Shown here: piece after piece, positions 18,814-26,824 of the stretch
Position numbering within the stretch: the stretch's first letter is position 1
How the letters are laid out: each line of letters starts with the position of its first letter
Assembly: GCA_028288675.1 (NCBI GenBank)
Contig: JAQBNG010000107.1
Span: 1-57,756, forward strand
Length of the DNA: 57,756 bases
Reading direction: 5' to 3'
DNA from: Flavisolibacter sp.
GTDB taxonomy: Bacteria; Bacteroidota; Bacteroidia; Chitinophagales; Chitinophagaceae
Made by a program: the position numbers and the translations under genes
The notes under the pieces: model-generated
Seen by the model: the letters and a program-made list of their open reading frames with translations, nothing else
Told to the model about the DNA's origin: nothing
The model's database searches: none

Positions 18814-19512
18814 AAATGCAATAATAGTGATTACAGAAAAAGCGGCCTCACCCTAACCCTGCCTCATCCGGCTTCGCCACCTTCTCCAAAAGGAGAAGGA
18901 AAATGGAACATGGTTTTTTGCGGAGAGGGAACAACGTACACTTACTGCTTATGTCAGATTCGTTGTCATGGCTTGCATCCTACTTAATCAGGACGCAATT
19001 GATAACACAGTCTCTTTGCGAAGCAAGGGTCTGTGTCCGGATGGCTTTCCTCCTACCGGGGTAACCATAGGTTACGAGCATAGCTCTGAGGGATGGGGCC
19101 GGCTGGCCGTATTTGCGTAAGGGATAGAAACGGAAATCCTTTTTGGGCCTCCCGAAAAGATTGGAGTGGATAGCCCGACCCGAAGGGATACGTCCAAAAA
19201 AATAATCAATACACTACGCTTATCTACTACTAAAGCTTATCTCAAACTATAGTACAGGTAGCTTTTATTTAAGCAACAGCTTATCATTCTACTTGCGATT
19301 ACAATAAATGGTGATTAACTTTAATAATTGCCCAAATAGATTTTTCACCATTTGTCCGACTCATAATCACAGACTGCGTACCTCTTTAGCAAAGCAATTT
19401 GAACTTATTCCCCACCCGTTGCAAATTCTTTTTTCGCGTTGTCCGGCTCCTAAATTTTACGATTACTAAACTAACCGTCTCAAAAATTATTTAATACTTC
19501 AACCACTTATTT
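18814..19512. other. 699-nt gap with intergenic repeats
   Basis: Contains a pyrimidine-rich stretch with a CTTCTCC/GGAGAAG hairpin near 18880-18900 and, at 19113-19198, copy A of a structured repeat. No coding sequence was recognised. The 200 nt before the metallophosphoesterase are AT-rich and may contain its promoter. Confidence 0.5.
19113..19198 (+). repeat. Structured dispersed repeat, copy A
   Basis: Shares four conserved blocks with the inverted copy at 25304-25407: TTGCGTAAGGGATAGAAACG, AAATCCTTTT, AAAGATTGGAGTGGATAGCC and GGATACGtCCAAA. Between them lie short hairpins that differ between the copies (here GGG/CCC types). The ends can pair (GCGTA with TACGT through one G-U). A transposase-free repeat or a small structured RNA are both possible. 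Confidence 0.7.
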
Positions 19513-20787
19513 ATGAAAGAGCAAAAAGATTTCATCGGGTTAAGCCGTTCGCCTGTAGTGAACCAGTTACATTCTATAAGAGAAAGCGTTACCAAAAAGC
19601 CACCCAAGTATAATATGCACGGGCTTGTACACCAGAATGTTTTTCAATGGCTTTGGAAAAATTTATTACACCTCGGTAATACGCACTACAAGTATCAAAC
19701 CTACCAGGACTTAAAAAGGAACAACGGTCTTTTTAAAATGGACGACACACCCGGAACAGAAACATCGGTGGCATTGCTGGGCGATTGGGCATCGGATACG
19801 CCGGAGTCGCATAACATAGCAGCGCTTTGCGGCGAAAGAGACTACAGCATTCACCTGGGCGATTCATATTATGTAGGTAATGAAAAAGAGATCGCCTGCA
19901 ACTTCAACAGCAGCTTTAACGCTCCCTGGCCTTATGGTAAAAGAGGCTCGTTTGCTTTACTGGGCAACCACGAAATGTACTCCAGCGGCAAGGCTTATTT
20001 TACACAGTTATTGCCGTACATGACGGTGAGTGAAGCCGGCGAAGTAAAGGGTCAGGAGGCTTCTTTCTTTTGCCTTGAAAATAAGTACTGGCGGGTGATT
20101 GGTTTAGATACAGGCTACCATTCGGTAAAAGGCTTCCTGGGTGTAGGCTCTAATAAAAAACTCAAGTTTCACGACATGCAGGTAGAGTGGTTAAGAACGG
20201 TAGTACAGCCCGAAAAAGATAACAGGGGACTTATTTTTCTTTCGCACCACCAGCCGCTTTCTGCTTTTGAAGATGAGTATGTAAACCCTGCTAAACAGCT
20301 CGCTGAACTGGTAGGCTTCAACAGAAACGTGTTGTGGTTTTGGGGGCACGAGCACCGCATGGCGCTTTACGGCGAAAACACTTTAGATAATGGGTTAAAA
20401 ATTTATGGCCGCTGCATGGGCAACGGCGGCATGCCGGTGGAGATTGGCAAATCTCCAAAAGCTAACGGTGGCCGCAACCTTGTTGTGTATGATGATCGTG
20501 AACGTAAAAGAATTGATGGTAAATATCCAGTGGGATACAATGGCTACGCGGTACTGAAATTTGACGGACCGAGGCTGGCTATAGAATATTATGATGATAA
20601 TGAGAACAACGATTTAAAGCAGGAGCGGAAAGTATTGGAAGAAACATGGACAGTGGCTGATGGGAAATTAACCGGAAGTGATATAACCGATTTTACAACA
20701 GGATGGCCTAAGAAGCTTACCCGCATGCAAGGTGGAATTGAGAAAGCGATTGTAAAAGAGGCGGATGCGAAACCAGCCGTAGTGTAA
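19513..20787 (+). CDS. Calcineurin-like metallophosphoesterase
   Basis: A 424-residue phosphoesterase without signal peptide. After about 90 N-terminal residues come ALLGDWASDTPES (first Asp motif), YSIHLGDSYYVGNE (second Asp), ALLGNHEMYS, IFLSHHQPLSAF and WFWGHEHRMALYG, all consistent with a two-metal site. The substrate is unknown; relatives act on phosphoproteins, nucleotides or lipids. It starts a plus-strand run and is followed after 23 nt by a small gene. No membrane segment is visible, so it is probably cytoplasmic. Confidence 0.85.
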   Translation: MKEQKDFIGLSRSPVVNQLHSIRESVTKKPPKYNMHGLVHQNVFQWLWKNLLHLGNTHYKYQTYQDLKRNNGLFKMDDTPGTETSVALLGDWASDTPESHNIAALCGERDYSIHLGDSYYVGNEKEIACNFNSSFNAPWPYGKRGSFALLGNHEMYSSGKAYFTQLLPYMTVSEAGEVKGQEASFFCLENKYWRVIGLDTGYHSVKGFLGVGSNKKLKFHDMQVEWLRTVVQPEKDNRGLIFLSHHQPLSAFEDEYVNPAKQLAELVGFNRNVLWFWGHEHRMALYGENTLDNGLKIYGRCMGNGGMPVEIGKSPKANGGRNLVVYDDRERKRIDGKYPVGYNGYAVLKFDGPRLAIEYYDDNENNDLKQERKVLEETWTVADGKLTGSDITDFTTGWPKKLTRMQGGIEKAIVKEADAKPAVV

Positions 20788-20810
20788 ACCTTATAAACAA
20801 TACACTTTTT

Positions 20811-21035
20811 ATGATTGAATCTTTGTCCAAAAAATCAAGAAGAAAAGAGTTGTTATACAAAATGCTGCACCCTAAAAAAGAAGGAAAGTATACCAAGCAG
20901 GACTTTTTAGAACTGGTGCATATAGAAGGTGACAAGGCGGTTAGGTTTGATGCGAAGCGGAAAGTAGTAAAAGGTTTGGTTTACCTCTCCAGCAAACCCT
21001 CCAATCAAATGATGGCAAGGCCGGTACTTTTGTAG
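20811..21035 (+). CDS. Small basic protein of unknown function
   Basis: A 74-residue Lys-rich protein (MIESLSKKSRRKELLYKM) with a short beta-like part (AVRFDAKRKVVKGLVYLSS). It follows the metallophosphoesterase by 23 nt, so it may be co-transcribed. Its last six codons run into one arm of the inverted repeat at 21016-21027, so the C-terminus may have been changed by insertion of that repeat. The family was not recognised. Confidence 0.5.
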   Translation: MIESLSKKSRRKELLYKMLHPKKEGKYTKQDFLELVHIEGDKAVRFDAKRKVVKGLVYLSSKPSNQMMARPVLL

Positions 21036-21094
21036 TGGTAGTAACCAAGGTGTTTTACATAAGTGTGTAGTTAACACTTAGAGTACCGGCCTTG
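21016..21094. repeat. Inverted repeat with 12-bp arms
   Basis: CAAGGCCGGTAC (21016-21027) and GTACCGGCCTTG (21083-21094) are perfect reverse complements. An inner AAGTGT/ACACTT hairpin lies between them. It overlaps the 3' end of the small basic gene. No T-run follows, so a simple terminator is less likely than an inserted palindromic element. Confidence 0.65.
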
Positions 21095-21364
21095 TGGCAG
21101 AGAAGAATTTAGTGTGCCCGGCACAAACGCTGCTACCTACAAGCAGTGAGGCCATCATTTTTTTATGCTGTTAGTTTTGGTTGCGACCGTCAGAATCATG
21201 GTTAGCCCCGGCGCTTTTTCTGTCTTCCACAAACTTATGTTTTCATAATATGGGTTTAAAGGGTGTTTTCCCCATTTCTATACCGGGGAAATTCCCGTAC
21301 CTGTACTCATAATTTTATCTCATATTGCAGCAAACAATTTTTCTCACCACCTAAACTACCTGCT
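21036..21364. other. 329-nt upstream region of the kinase operon
   Basis: Contains the rest of the inverted repeat above, the shared operator candidate at 21259-21291 and a possible -7 box (TAATTTTA near 21311). No coding sequence was recognised. Confidence 0.5.
21259..21291 (+). promoter_or_regulatory. Operator candidate shared with the solo luxR gene
   Basis: AAGGGTGTTTTCCCC followed after 11 nt by GGGGAAA; arms TTTCCCC/GGGGAAA are perfect. The same AGGGTGTTTTCC core heads the luxR gene at 28463. Located 74 nt upstream of the 21365 start. Confidence 0.55.
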
Positions 21365-21871
21365 ATGCCAGATGTCGACAACAACTTCGGCCAGCCTATT
21401 AACAGAACCGTTGCCAGCGAATTATTCAGCCGTTACATGATTATTAAGCAACGGGCTAATGCTTTATTGAATGTGGCCCTAAACGATGATGCCGGTGCCA
21501 AACGTTTTTACTGCGGCGGAAATAGTGGCACCGACCTTCGTTCCGACCTGTGCTTTTTATTTGATAAAGCCTCTTTGCAACGTATCATGGATAAACTCAA
21601 TAATGGCGAGGCCGATGGAGTAGTTGTTTTGCCCGGGGTGCGTGACGATGAAAATACGATGTCAATAAATGGCCGCGCTATTGCCAGTGAAGGCCGTCCA
21701 ACAATAATGCTTTTCCCCGTGAAGTATCAAACTAGCGACGACGGCCAAATAGAATACCTTATCAGCGAGGAAGGCGAAGAACATCCGGGCACCGGAGGCA
21801 GCACAGGCATCAACGCTGCAGGCAATCAAATGGAAATGCCACACCGTATAGCTTCTTCCTGGTTTTATTAA
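21365..21871 (+). CDS. Protein of unknown function, first gene of kinase operon
   Basis: A 168-residue soluble protein without signal peptide. The frame is open from 21263, but ATG 21365 (MPDVDNNFGQ) is preferred because the upstream part covers the operator candidate. Features are a Cys/Gly-rich FYCGGNSGTDLRSDLCF, a central NNGEADGVVVLPGV and a Gly-rich late loop (GTGGSTGINAAGNQME). The family was not recognised. It is 12 nt upstream of a membrane protein and shares a transcript with the kinase and regulator, so a sensory or output role is possible. Confidence 0.7.
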   Translation: MPDVDNNFGQPINRTVASELFSRYMIIKQRANALLNVALNDDAGAKRFYCGGNSGTDLRSDLCFLFDKASLQRIMDKLNNGEADGVVVLPGVRDDENTMSINGRAIASEGRPTIMLFPVKYQTSDDGQIEYLISEEGEEHPGTGGSTGINAAGNQMEMPHRIASSWFY

Positions 21872-21883
21872 TAAGCAGCTACC

Positions 21884-22519
21884 ATGCTACCATCCATCCT
21901 TCACATCTTATCTATTTGGATCATTGTCATTCCTGTTCTTGTGGGCATAATGAACTTCAAAGGGTTGAATAAAGATTCCAAATGGATATTTCTATTGGTA
22001 GTAATAGCACTTGTGCCGCAAGTGCTTACTGCTACCATAGCAAAAGAAACAGCCTTGCTTAATCTTTCCTATAATCTTTACACCCCTGTTGAATTCGGGA
22101 TCCTGTATGCCGTTTTTCTTTCAAAATACAGGACCTCATCCAGCCGGTTAATAATGCAGGCAAGCCTGGGTATATACCTTATAATTTGCAGCTATTTTTT
22201 TATAAGTTTCGGACTTGAGTCTAAATTTTTAAACGGGTTGGTATGCGCAAACAATATCATCTATATGCTTTGGATACTCCTGTTGTTAAAGCAGGAATAC
22301 AGTAAGGATTCCATGTTGATAGTGAAGGGCAATGCCTTTACCTGGTATCTTATCTCTATTATCATTTATGCACCCAGTACCTTAATAGTATTCGCCCTGT
22401 ATTATTACATCCGCGATGAATCAAGCCCGGTTTTAATGAACCTGTGGATTATTCAAAGTATATGCAATATTTTATTATACCTGCTTTTCTCCACGGGGTT
22501 ATTAATTAGGAAAACATAG
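21884..22519 (+). CDS. Multi-pass membrane protein of unknown function
   Basis: A 211-residue protein made almost entirely of hydrophobic helices, about seven (near 5-22, 33-50, 62-80, 92-110, 118-136, 150-172 and 185-205). Short loops contain few charged residues, and no transporter signature was recognised. It lies 12 nt after the 168-residue gene and 43 nt before the histidine kinase. The position suggests a membrane sensor or partner of the kinase, which itself has only one transmembrane helix and no sensor domain. Confidence 0.75.
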   Translation: MLPSILHILSIWIIVIPVLVGIMNFKGLNKDSKWIFLLVVIALVPQVLTATIAKETALLNLSYNLYTPVEFGILYAVFLSKYRTSSSRLIMQASLGIYLIICSYFFISFGLESKFLNGLVCANNIIYMLWILLLLKQEYSKDSMLIVKGNAFTWYLISIIIYAPSTLIVFALYYYIRDESSPVLMNLWIIQSICNILLYLLFSTGLLIRKT

Positions 22520-22562
22520 CAGATTTTTTGTAAGTTGGGCCTCACTTACCTCTGACGCTTTA

Positions 22563-23339
22563 ATGAGACCATCTAATGACCAGGATTTGATCATTGCTGT
22601 TGTTACAGCTACACTGCTTTTCTTTCTTTTTGCCGCCTTTACAGTTGTTTATTTTTTGGTTAACCGCCGCAAGCAAAAGCAACACCAGTTAGAAATGGAT
22701 GCTTTTAAAAAAGAATTTGAACAACAGTTGCTGCAGGTACGAATAGAAGTGCAGGAACATACTTACCGTCACATTGCCAAAGAACTTCATGATAATGTAG
22801 GCCAACTGCTAAGCACCACTAAAATGCTAATGGGAGTTACCGAAATAAAACTCGGCTCTGTACCGGATACATTGAATACTGCCAATGCTACGCTAAGCAA
22901 AGCCATACAGGAGATCCGTTTTCTATCCCGTTCCATGGATAAAGAATGGCTGGAGCAATTTAATTTTTTAGAGAACCTGAAAAGCGAAGTAGAACGGCTT
23001 AATGCCGGTGAAATGGTACAGGCTACTGTTCACTGTTCCACCGAAATTGCTATGAAGCCGGAAGAACAAATTATACTGTTTCGCATCGTGCAGGAAGCTA
23101 TTCAAAACGCAGTGCGCCATGCGGGGCCCACGCAACTGGATGTTATTATTTCCGGCAGCGCCGAAGCCCTGGAAGTAAAGGTGGCCAACAACGGCGCTCC
23201 CCTGCCGCAAAACTTTCACGGCATGGGCACTAATAATATGCGGCATCGTGCCCGGTTATTTGGTGGCACGGTGCACTGGCTGCCGGTGCAGGAAGGAACT
23301 GTGGTTACGATTTGTTTACCCTCAAAAAAAACAGCATGA
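22563..23339 (+). CDS. Sensor histidine kinase, NarX/DegS type
   Basis: A 258-residue kinase. One transmembrane helix (residues 8-34) is followed by a linker and a HisKA_3 dimerisation domain with phospho-acceptor His76 (IAKELHDNVGQLLS). The ATPase domain has its N box at ILFRIVQEAIQNAVRHAG (Asn182) and a G box at GMGTNNMRHRARLFGG. It lacks an extracellular sensor domain, so the signal may come through the adjacent membrane protein. Its stop overlaps the response regulator start by 4 nt (ATGA). Confidence 0.92.
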   Translation: MRPSNDQDLIIAVVTATLLFFLFAAFTVVYFLVNRRKQKQHQLEMDAFKKEFEQQLLQVRIEVQEHTYRHIAKELHDNVGQLLSTTKMLMGVTEIKLGSVPDTLNTANATLSKAIQEIRFLSRSMDKEWLEQFNFLENLKSEVERLNAGEMVQATVHCSTEIAMKPEEQIILFRIVQEAIQNAVRHAGPTQLDVIISGSAEALEVKVANNGAPLPQNFHGMGTNNMRHRARLFGGTVHWLPVQEGTVVTICLPSKKTA

Positions 23340-23977
23340 AAATAAAAGTTGGCCTTGTAGATGATCACCAGCTTTTTTTAAAATCGCTGAGCCTGATGCT
23401 GGAAACCCTTCAGAATTTTGAAGTGGTTGTAGAGGCGTTGAACGGGCAAGACCTGCAACGAAAACTGGAAGGCAAAAATGAGCTGCCCGACCTTATGCTG
23501 GTTGATGTAAACATGCCCCTCATGGACGGCATAGAAACTACGGCCTGGTTAACCGAACATCATCCTTCAATAAAAATAATTGCCCTGTCAATGAATGATA
23601 AAGACACGGCGATTATAAAAATGTTCAAAGCCGGTTGCTGCGCTTATTTATTGAAAGATGTACACCCTTCCGTACTGGAAAAGGCATTGCATGAAGTATA
23701 TAAAAAAGGGTACTATAATAGTGATGCCATTCAACTCAACCCCGGACATTTTTTGAAAAACCCGAATAAGGATAGCCCACCGACTCTGACCCCTAAAGAA
23801 CAACATTTTTTAAAATATGTGTGCAGTGAACTTACCTATAAGCAAATTGCCGGCGAAATGCAATTAAGCGAACGAACCGTTGATGGCTACCGGGAATCGC
23901 TGTTTCAAAAGTTTGGTGTGCAAAGCCGTGTAGGTTTATGTTTAGAAGCTTTGCGAAAAGAATTTGTGAGCTTATAG
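23336..23977 (+). CDS. LuxR/NarL-type response regulator
   Basis: A 213-residue regulator. The receiver domain has the acidic pair DD at residues 9-10 and phospho-acceptor Asp57 (MLVDVNMPLMDG). The C-terminal HTH (LTPKEQHFLKYVCSELTYKQIAGEMQLSERTVDGYR) is of the GerE/LuxR class. ATG 23336 overlaps the kinase stop by 4 nt and is preferred over the frame opening at 23312. It probably binds DNA as a dimer; the inverted repeat at 21259 is a candidate site for autoregulation. Confidence 0.93.
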   Translation: MKIKVGLVDDHQLFLKSLSLMLETLQNFEVVVEALNGQDLQRKLEGKNELPDLMLVDVNMPLMDGIETTAWLTEHHPSIKIIALSMNDKDTAIIKMFKAGCCAYLLKDVHPSVLEKALHEVYKKGYYNSDAIQLNPGHFLKNPNKDSPPTLTPKEQHFLKYVCSELTYKQIAGEMQLSERTVDGYRESLFQKFGVQSRVGLCLEALRKEFVSL

Positions 23978-24089
23978 AGCTTTTCTTTTTAATGCTGTGA
24001 ACATTCCTTTTTATCGAAGTGATCTTCTTTTTTGATATTGCGGTAGATCAATGTTATGGAAACGAGGTATTTCAGCCATGTATCAGGCA

Positions 24090-24165
24090 GAGGCGTAGCC
24101 TCGGTTTATCTTGTAGCAACGGATTTTAATCCGTTGAATAATATGAAAGAGAGTGCTGTAGGCAC
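24090..24165. repeat. Cluster of three short-loop hairpins
   Basis: GAGGC-GTA-GCCTC, CAACGGATT-TT-AATCCGTTG and GTGC-TGTAG-GCAC follow one another in 76 nt between the regulator and the membrane protein gene. None is followed by a proper T-run. This looks like one of the multi-hairpin intergenic elements seen elsewhere in the window. Confidence 0.55.
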
Positions 24166-24221
24166 GATACATATTTCGAAATACATTTCTATCGTTCATC
24201 TTCTCTCGCTTCATAATTCAA

Positions 24222-25238
24222 TTATTTTCCATCACCTGCACTTGATGCAGGCTTACTGCCGGTACCCCGCATGTTAGCGATCTTATTTAAAATGTCGAAC
24301 CAGAAAGGCGCTCCCATAAATATGGCAAGTATCGTTGCCAGCAACCCGGTAATTTTCGATAGCACGACTACAAAAGTTATAGGAACATTTGTTCTGCTTT
24401 TCCAGCCCAGGGGCATAGCGTCAGACAAACCGGCATTAGCCGCTTTAATGTTTTGTACTCCCGTAGCTAAGTTTGTTTCAAGCTGGTTGACTGTTGCTAT
24501 ATCGACGTTGGCAGCCCGCATCTGGTTCAGGGCTTTTATGTATGTGCTGTCCTTAATTACCTGGTCGGCCTGTGCAGCTAATTTTGCCCGGGCCTCCGGG
24601 TTACTATACAGGTATTTAGCAATAGCGATGCTATCTGCATTTAAGGTAATAGCGGTAATGGCCGCAACCAATAAAGTAAAGGGCCGGGCAAATCTTTTTT
24701 TAAAGGAACCTGTAAGCCGGCTCATAGAAGTATCGTACCAGTTCTCCACCTTTGACCTGAAATATTCCACCTCGCTTATGGTTGTTGAAGAAAGCTTATC
24801 ATACGTGTCTCTTGCTTCATAAGCATAACTTAATATGGCACGCTGTAACTCAGTGGAAAGTATGGATGATTTTTCTATAGACGTAATTATTTCTGTAACA
24901 TTTTTGGCAACGCTCTTCGGGTTTTCCGGGTCGTACGTTAGTTTTTCAATTAAGGCCGAAGTAAAATTCTTAGCATCGATATAGGATGGAGCTACACCGG
25001 GTTTTGTTAGCACCGTTGTTGCGCAGTGGTCCATAATTGACTGCCCTAATGAAACCTTGGTTCCATTAGACTGCGTAATTTCTTTATCAAAAATTTTGAC
25101 GAGCCATTCTCCTAAAATCTTTGACCGGGCATTGAGGCCGGTTAAAATTAATTCCACAGCCGAACTGCTGATGATACTGAGTAAGAAAAAAATAAAAGTA
25201 ACTCCTACAACTAAGTCAAGAATTGGGAAGCCGCTCAT
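24222..25238 (-). CDS. Membrane protein with C-terminal GAPFWFD motif
   Basis: A 338-residue protein. One helix at residues 6-33 is followed by a long, mostly helical soluble part (35-185), a second hydrophobic stretch (about 188-205), another soluble helical part (215-275) and a last helix (about 288-310). It ends in MGAPFWFDILNKIANMRGTG. That short motif looks strongly constrained, but the family's function is not known to me. It may be a membrane platform for neighbouring hydrolases; this is inference from position. The amidase gene lies about 200 nt upstream in the same direction, separated by the repeat at 25304. Confidence 0.7.
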   Translation of the reverse strand: MSGFPILDLVVGVTFIFFLLSIISSSAVELILTGLNARSKILGEWLVKIFDKEITQSNGTKVSLGQSIMDHCATTVLTKPGVAPSYIDAKNFTSALIEKLTYDPENPKSVAKNVTEIITSIEKSSILSTELQRAILSYAYEARDTYDKLSSTTISEVEYFRSKVENWYDTSMSRLTGSFKKRFARPFTLLVAAITAITLNADSIAIAKYLYSNPEARAKLAAQADQVIKDSTYIKALNQMRAANVDIATVNQLETNLATGVQNIKAANAGLSDAMPLGWKSRTNVPITFVVVLSKITGLLATILAIFMGAPFWFDILNKIANMRGTGSKPASSAGDGK

Positions 25239-25303
25239 GAATTTTTATTTTTAGTTGATTTGATTTGCCGGCATTATTGTAAGCACATTTCGCAAACTTT
25301 TTA

Positions 25304-25407
25304 TTTGGGCGTATCCCCGCCGATGCGGCGTGACCGGGCTATCCACTCCAATCTTTTATCCCGCTTGAGGCGGGATAAAAGGATTTTCGTTTCTATCCCT
25401 TACGCAA
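25304..25407 (-). repeat. Structured dispersed repeat, copy B
   Basis: Inverted relative to the copy at 19113. On the minus strand it carries the same blocks (TTGCGTAAGGGATAGAAACG; AAGATTGGAGTGGATAGCCC; GGGATACGCCCAAA). The first variable hairpin here is a perfect 12-bp stem (CTTTTATCCCGC/GCGGGATAAAAG) and the second is CGCCG/CGGCG. The ends pair perfectly (GCGTA/TACGC), where copy A has TACGT. Confidence 0.75.
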
Positions 25408-25441
25408 GTATAGCTTCAAACTTAGTAGGCAATAAATACAT

Positions 25442-26266
25442 TTACTTCTTTACTAAAAACTTACTTGCCACCCACCCTTCCAGATCCATAACGCCATTTA
25501 CGGTAGCCTGTACATCTACAAAACTCCAGGTGCTTTCTGTTTTTAATACTACCACAGGAGTAGCGGGTGGCAGCGGTGGCGTTGTTAGTGTGGAAAAAGT
25601 AGTTCCAGGGCCAGACCGGATATTCAATTCACCCGATGTTACGTATTCATCAATTGTCTCATCGCGGCGCCCCATTGCTCTTGAACGAAAGCTGCTCATT
25701 GGAAAAGCAGGCCCCGGATCGGATTTTCGGATAGGCGAAATATCCTCATGGCCTAAAACATCTTTTAAATTATATGCTTGTACTAAGGTGGCAGCCACTA
25801 CGGCAGCTACTTCCATTTGCCTTCCATCGTATTCGTGCCAGGCACTCTGGACCGATTCGTTTTTATGAGTAGCTAACATTACTTCATCATTCGGCACTAC
25901 GCAACGGTCAACAGGGCAAGTCCACTTATCACCACTTTGCCTGAGGCGGCCACCGTTTACCAACTCAATGCCTATAGAAAACTGGTTCAGTCCTGATATC
26001 CCTTTCCACTCGCTTTTACCGGCATGCCAGGTAACCACGTTAAACGGCGCAAACTGTGTAATGGTTCCATCCTGTGCAATTACCAAATGGGCCGAGGCTT
26101 GTGCTATTGGAGTCAGGAACCAACTAATAGCAGAAGCAGCGGTAGTTGCAGCCGTGTAGTGCATAACAAGGTATTGAGGGACATAAATGCCGCCCTTATT
26201 TGGTGTGGCTTTAAAAGTTACCTGCTTGTCATTAGCGTCAAAAAGAAGATGATTTTTGATTTGCAT
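25442..26266 (-). CDS. N-acetylmuramoyl-L-alanine amidase with SH3b domain
   Basis: A 274-residue peptidoglycan amidase. The Amidase_2 domain (about residues 25-190) has YLVMHYTAA with the first zinc His, SAHLVIAQDG, TWHAGKSEWKG, FSIGIELVN and late VLGHEDISPIRKSDPGP with the last His and Asp. A bacterial SH3 domain follows (GELNIRSGPGTTFSTL...LEGWVASKFL). There is no signal peptide, unlike most cellular amidases. It would need another route to reach peptidoglycan, such as lysis, a holin-like partner or injection. It sits between a membrane protein and a DUF2235 lipase on the minus strand. Confidence 0.88.
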   Translation of the reverse strand: MQIKNHLLFDANDKQVTFKATPNKGGIYVPQYLVMHYTAATTAASAISWFLTPIAQASAHLVIAQDGTITQFAPFNVVTWHAGKSEWKGISGLNQFSIGIELVNGGRLRQSGDKWTCPVDRCVVPNDEVMLATHKNESVQSAWHEYDGRQMEVAAVVAATLVQAYNLKDVLGHEDISPIRKSDPGPAFPMSSFRSRAMGRRDETIDEYVTSGELNIRSGPGTTFSTLTTPPLPPATPVVVLKTESTWSFVDVQATVNGVMDLEGWVASKFLVKK

Positions 26267-26824
26267 TGTTTTAGTTGAGGGGTTAAAAATTTATGTTTTG
26301 TTCTTGCAGCTTTATAGGTCAAAAGGTTATTTATTATGCCTTGTCTATTTTTACTTTGGGTAGGAATTAAACAAAAACGGGAGTAGAAATCTTTTTGACG
26401 TCACTAAAGTCAGGCAGTGTTATTTATGCCATCACCACTACTACTTAAAATGCAGATGCTTTTTTTACTTCTTGTTTATTTCTTTTAAATGCCGTAAGGA
26501 AATGTACATGCCTTTCGGTTTGCTAAATAGTGATAAGAACGTACAAGAGGGCGACGCAACGAAAGCAGATAGTACCACCGTCCGCCGGGTTCAAAAAAAA
26601 CAGCCTCACGTTTTTATACCTTCTGCACTACTACTGGTAACATAGACTTAACTGGTAAGAAAAAATTTGGAGTTATTCAAAAGCCGGCAATAAGTTCTCT
26701 TGCAGAATACGAAGAAGCGATTTACAAATATGCACGCATTAAATTTTAGTTGCAAGCGTACCACATCAATTTTTTACATACATACCGGGGTATTTAAAAC
26801 CTGGAAGCGTAATTAATAACCTGG
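26267..26824. other. 558-nt gap with a repeat arm and a possible gene remnant
   Basis: Holds a solo copy of the TACAAGAG-GCGACGC repeat at 26538-26590. The plus strand 26600-26749 also reads as the possible C-terminal end of a protein (FGVIQKPAISSLAEYEEAIY then KYARIKF and stop) without a start. Nothing else was recognised. Confidence 0.4.
26538..26590 (+). repeat. Dispersed repeat arm, solo copy
   Basis: ACGTACAAGAGGGCGACGCA followed by ACGAAAGCAGATAGTACCAC. It matches the left arm at 40321 and the one at 49793 in reverse orientation. It is unpaired here. Confidence 0.6.

Noticed and set aside
18838-18905. CCCTCACCC... pyrimidine-rich stretch as a regulatory RNA
   Set aside because: Looks like a common low-complexity intergenic repeat with one small hairpin; no second copy or covariation was found in the window.
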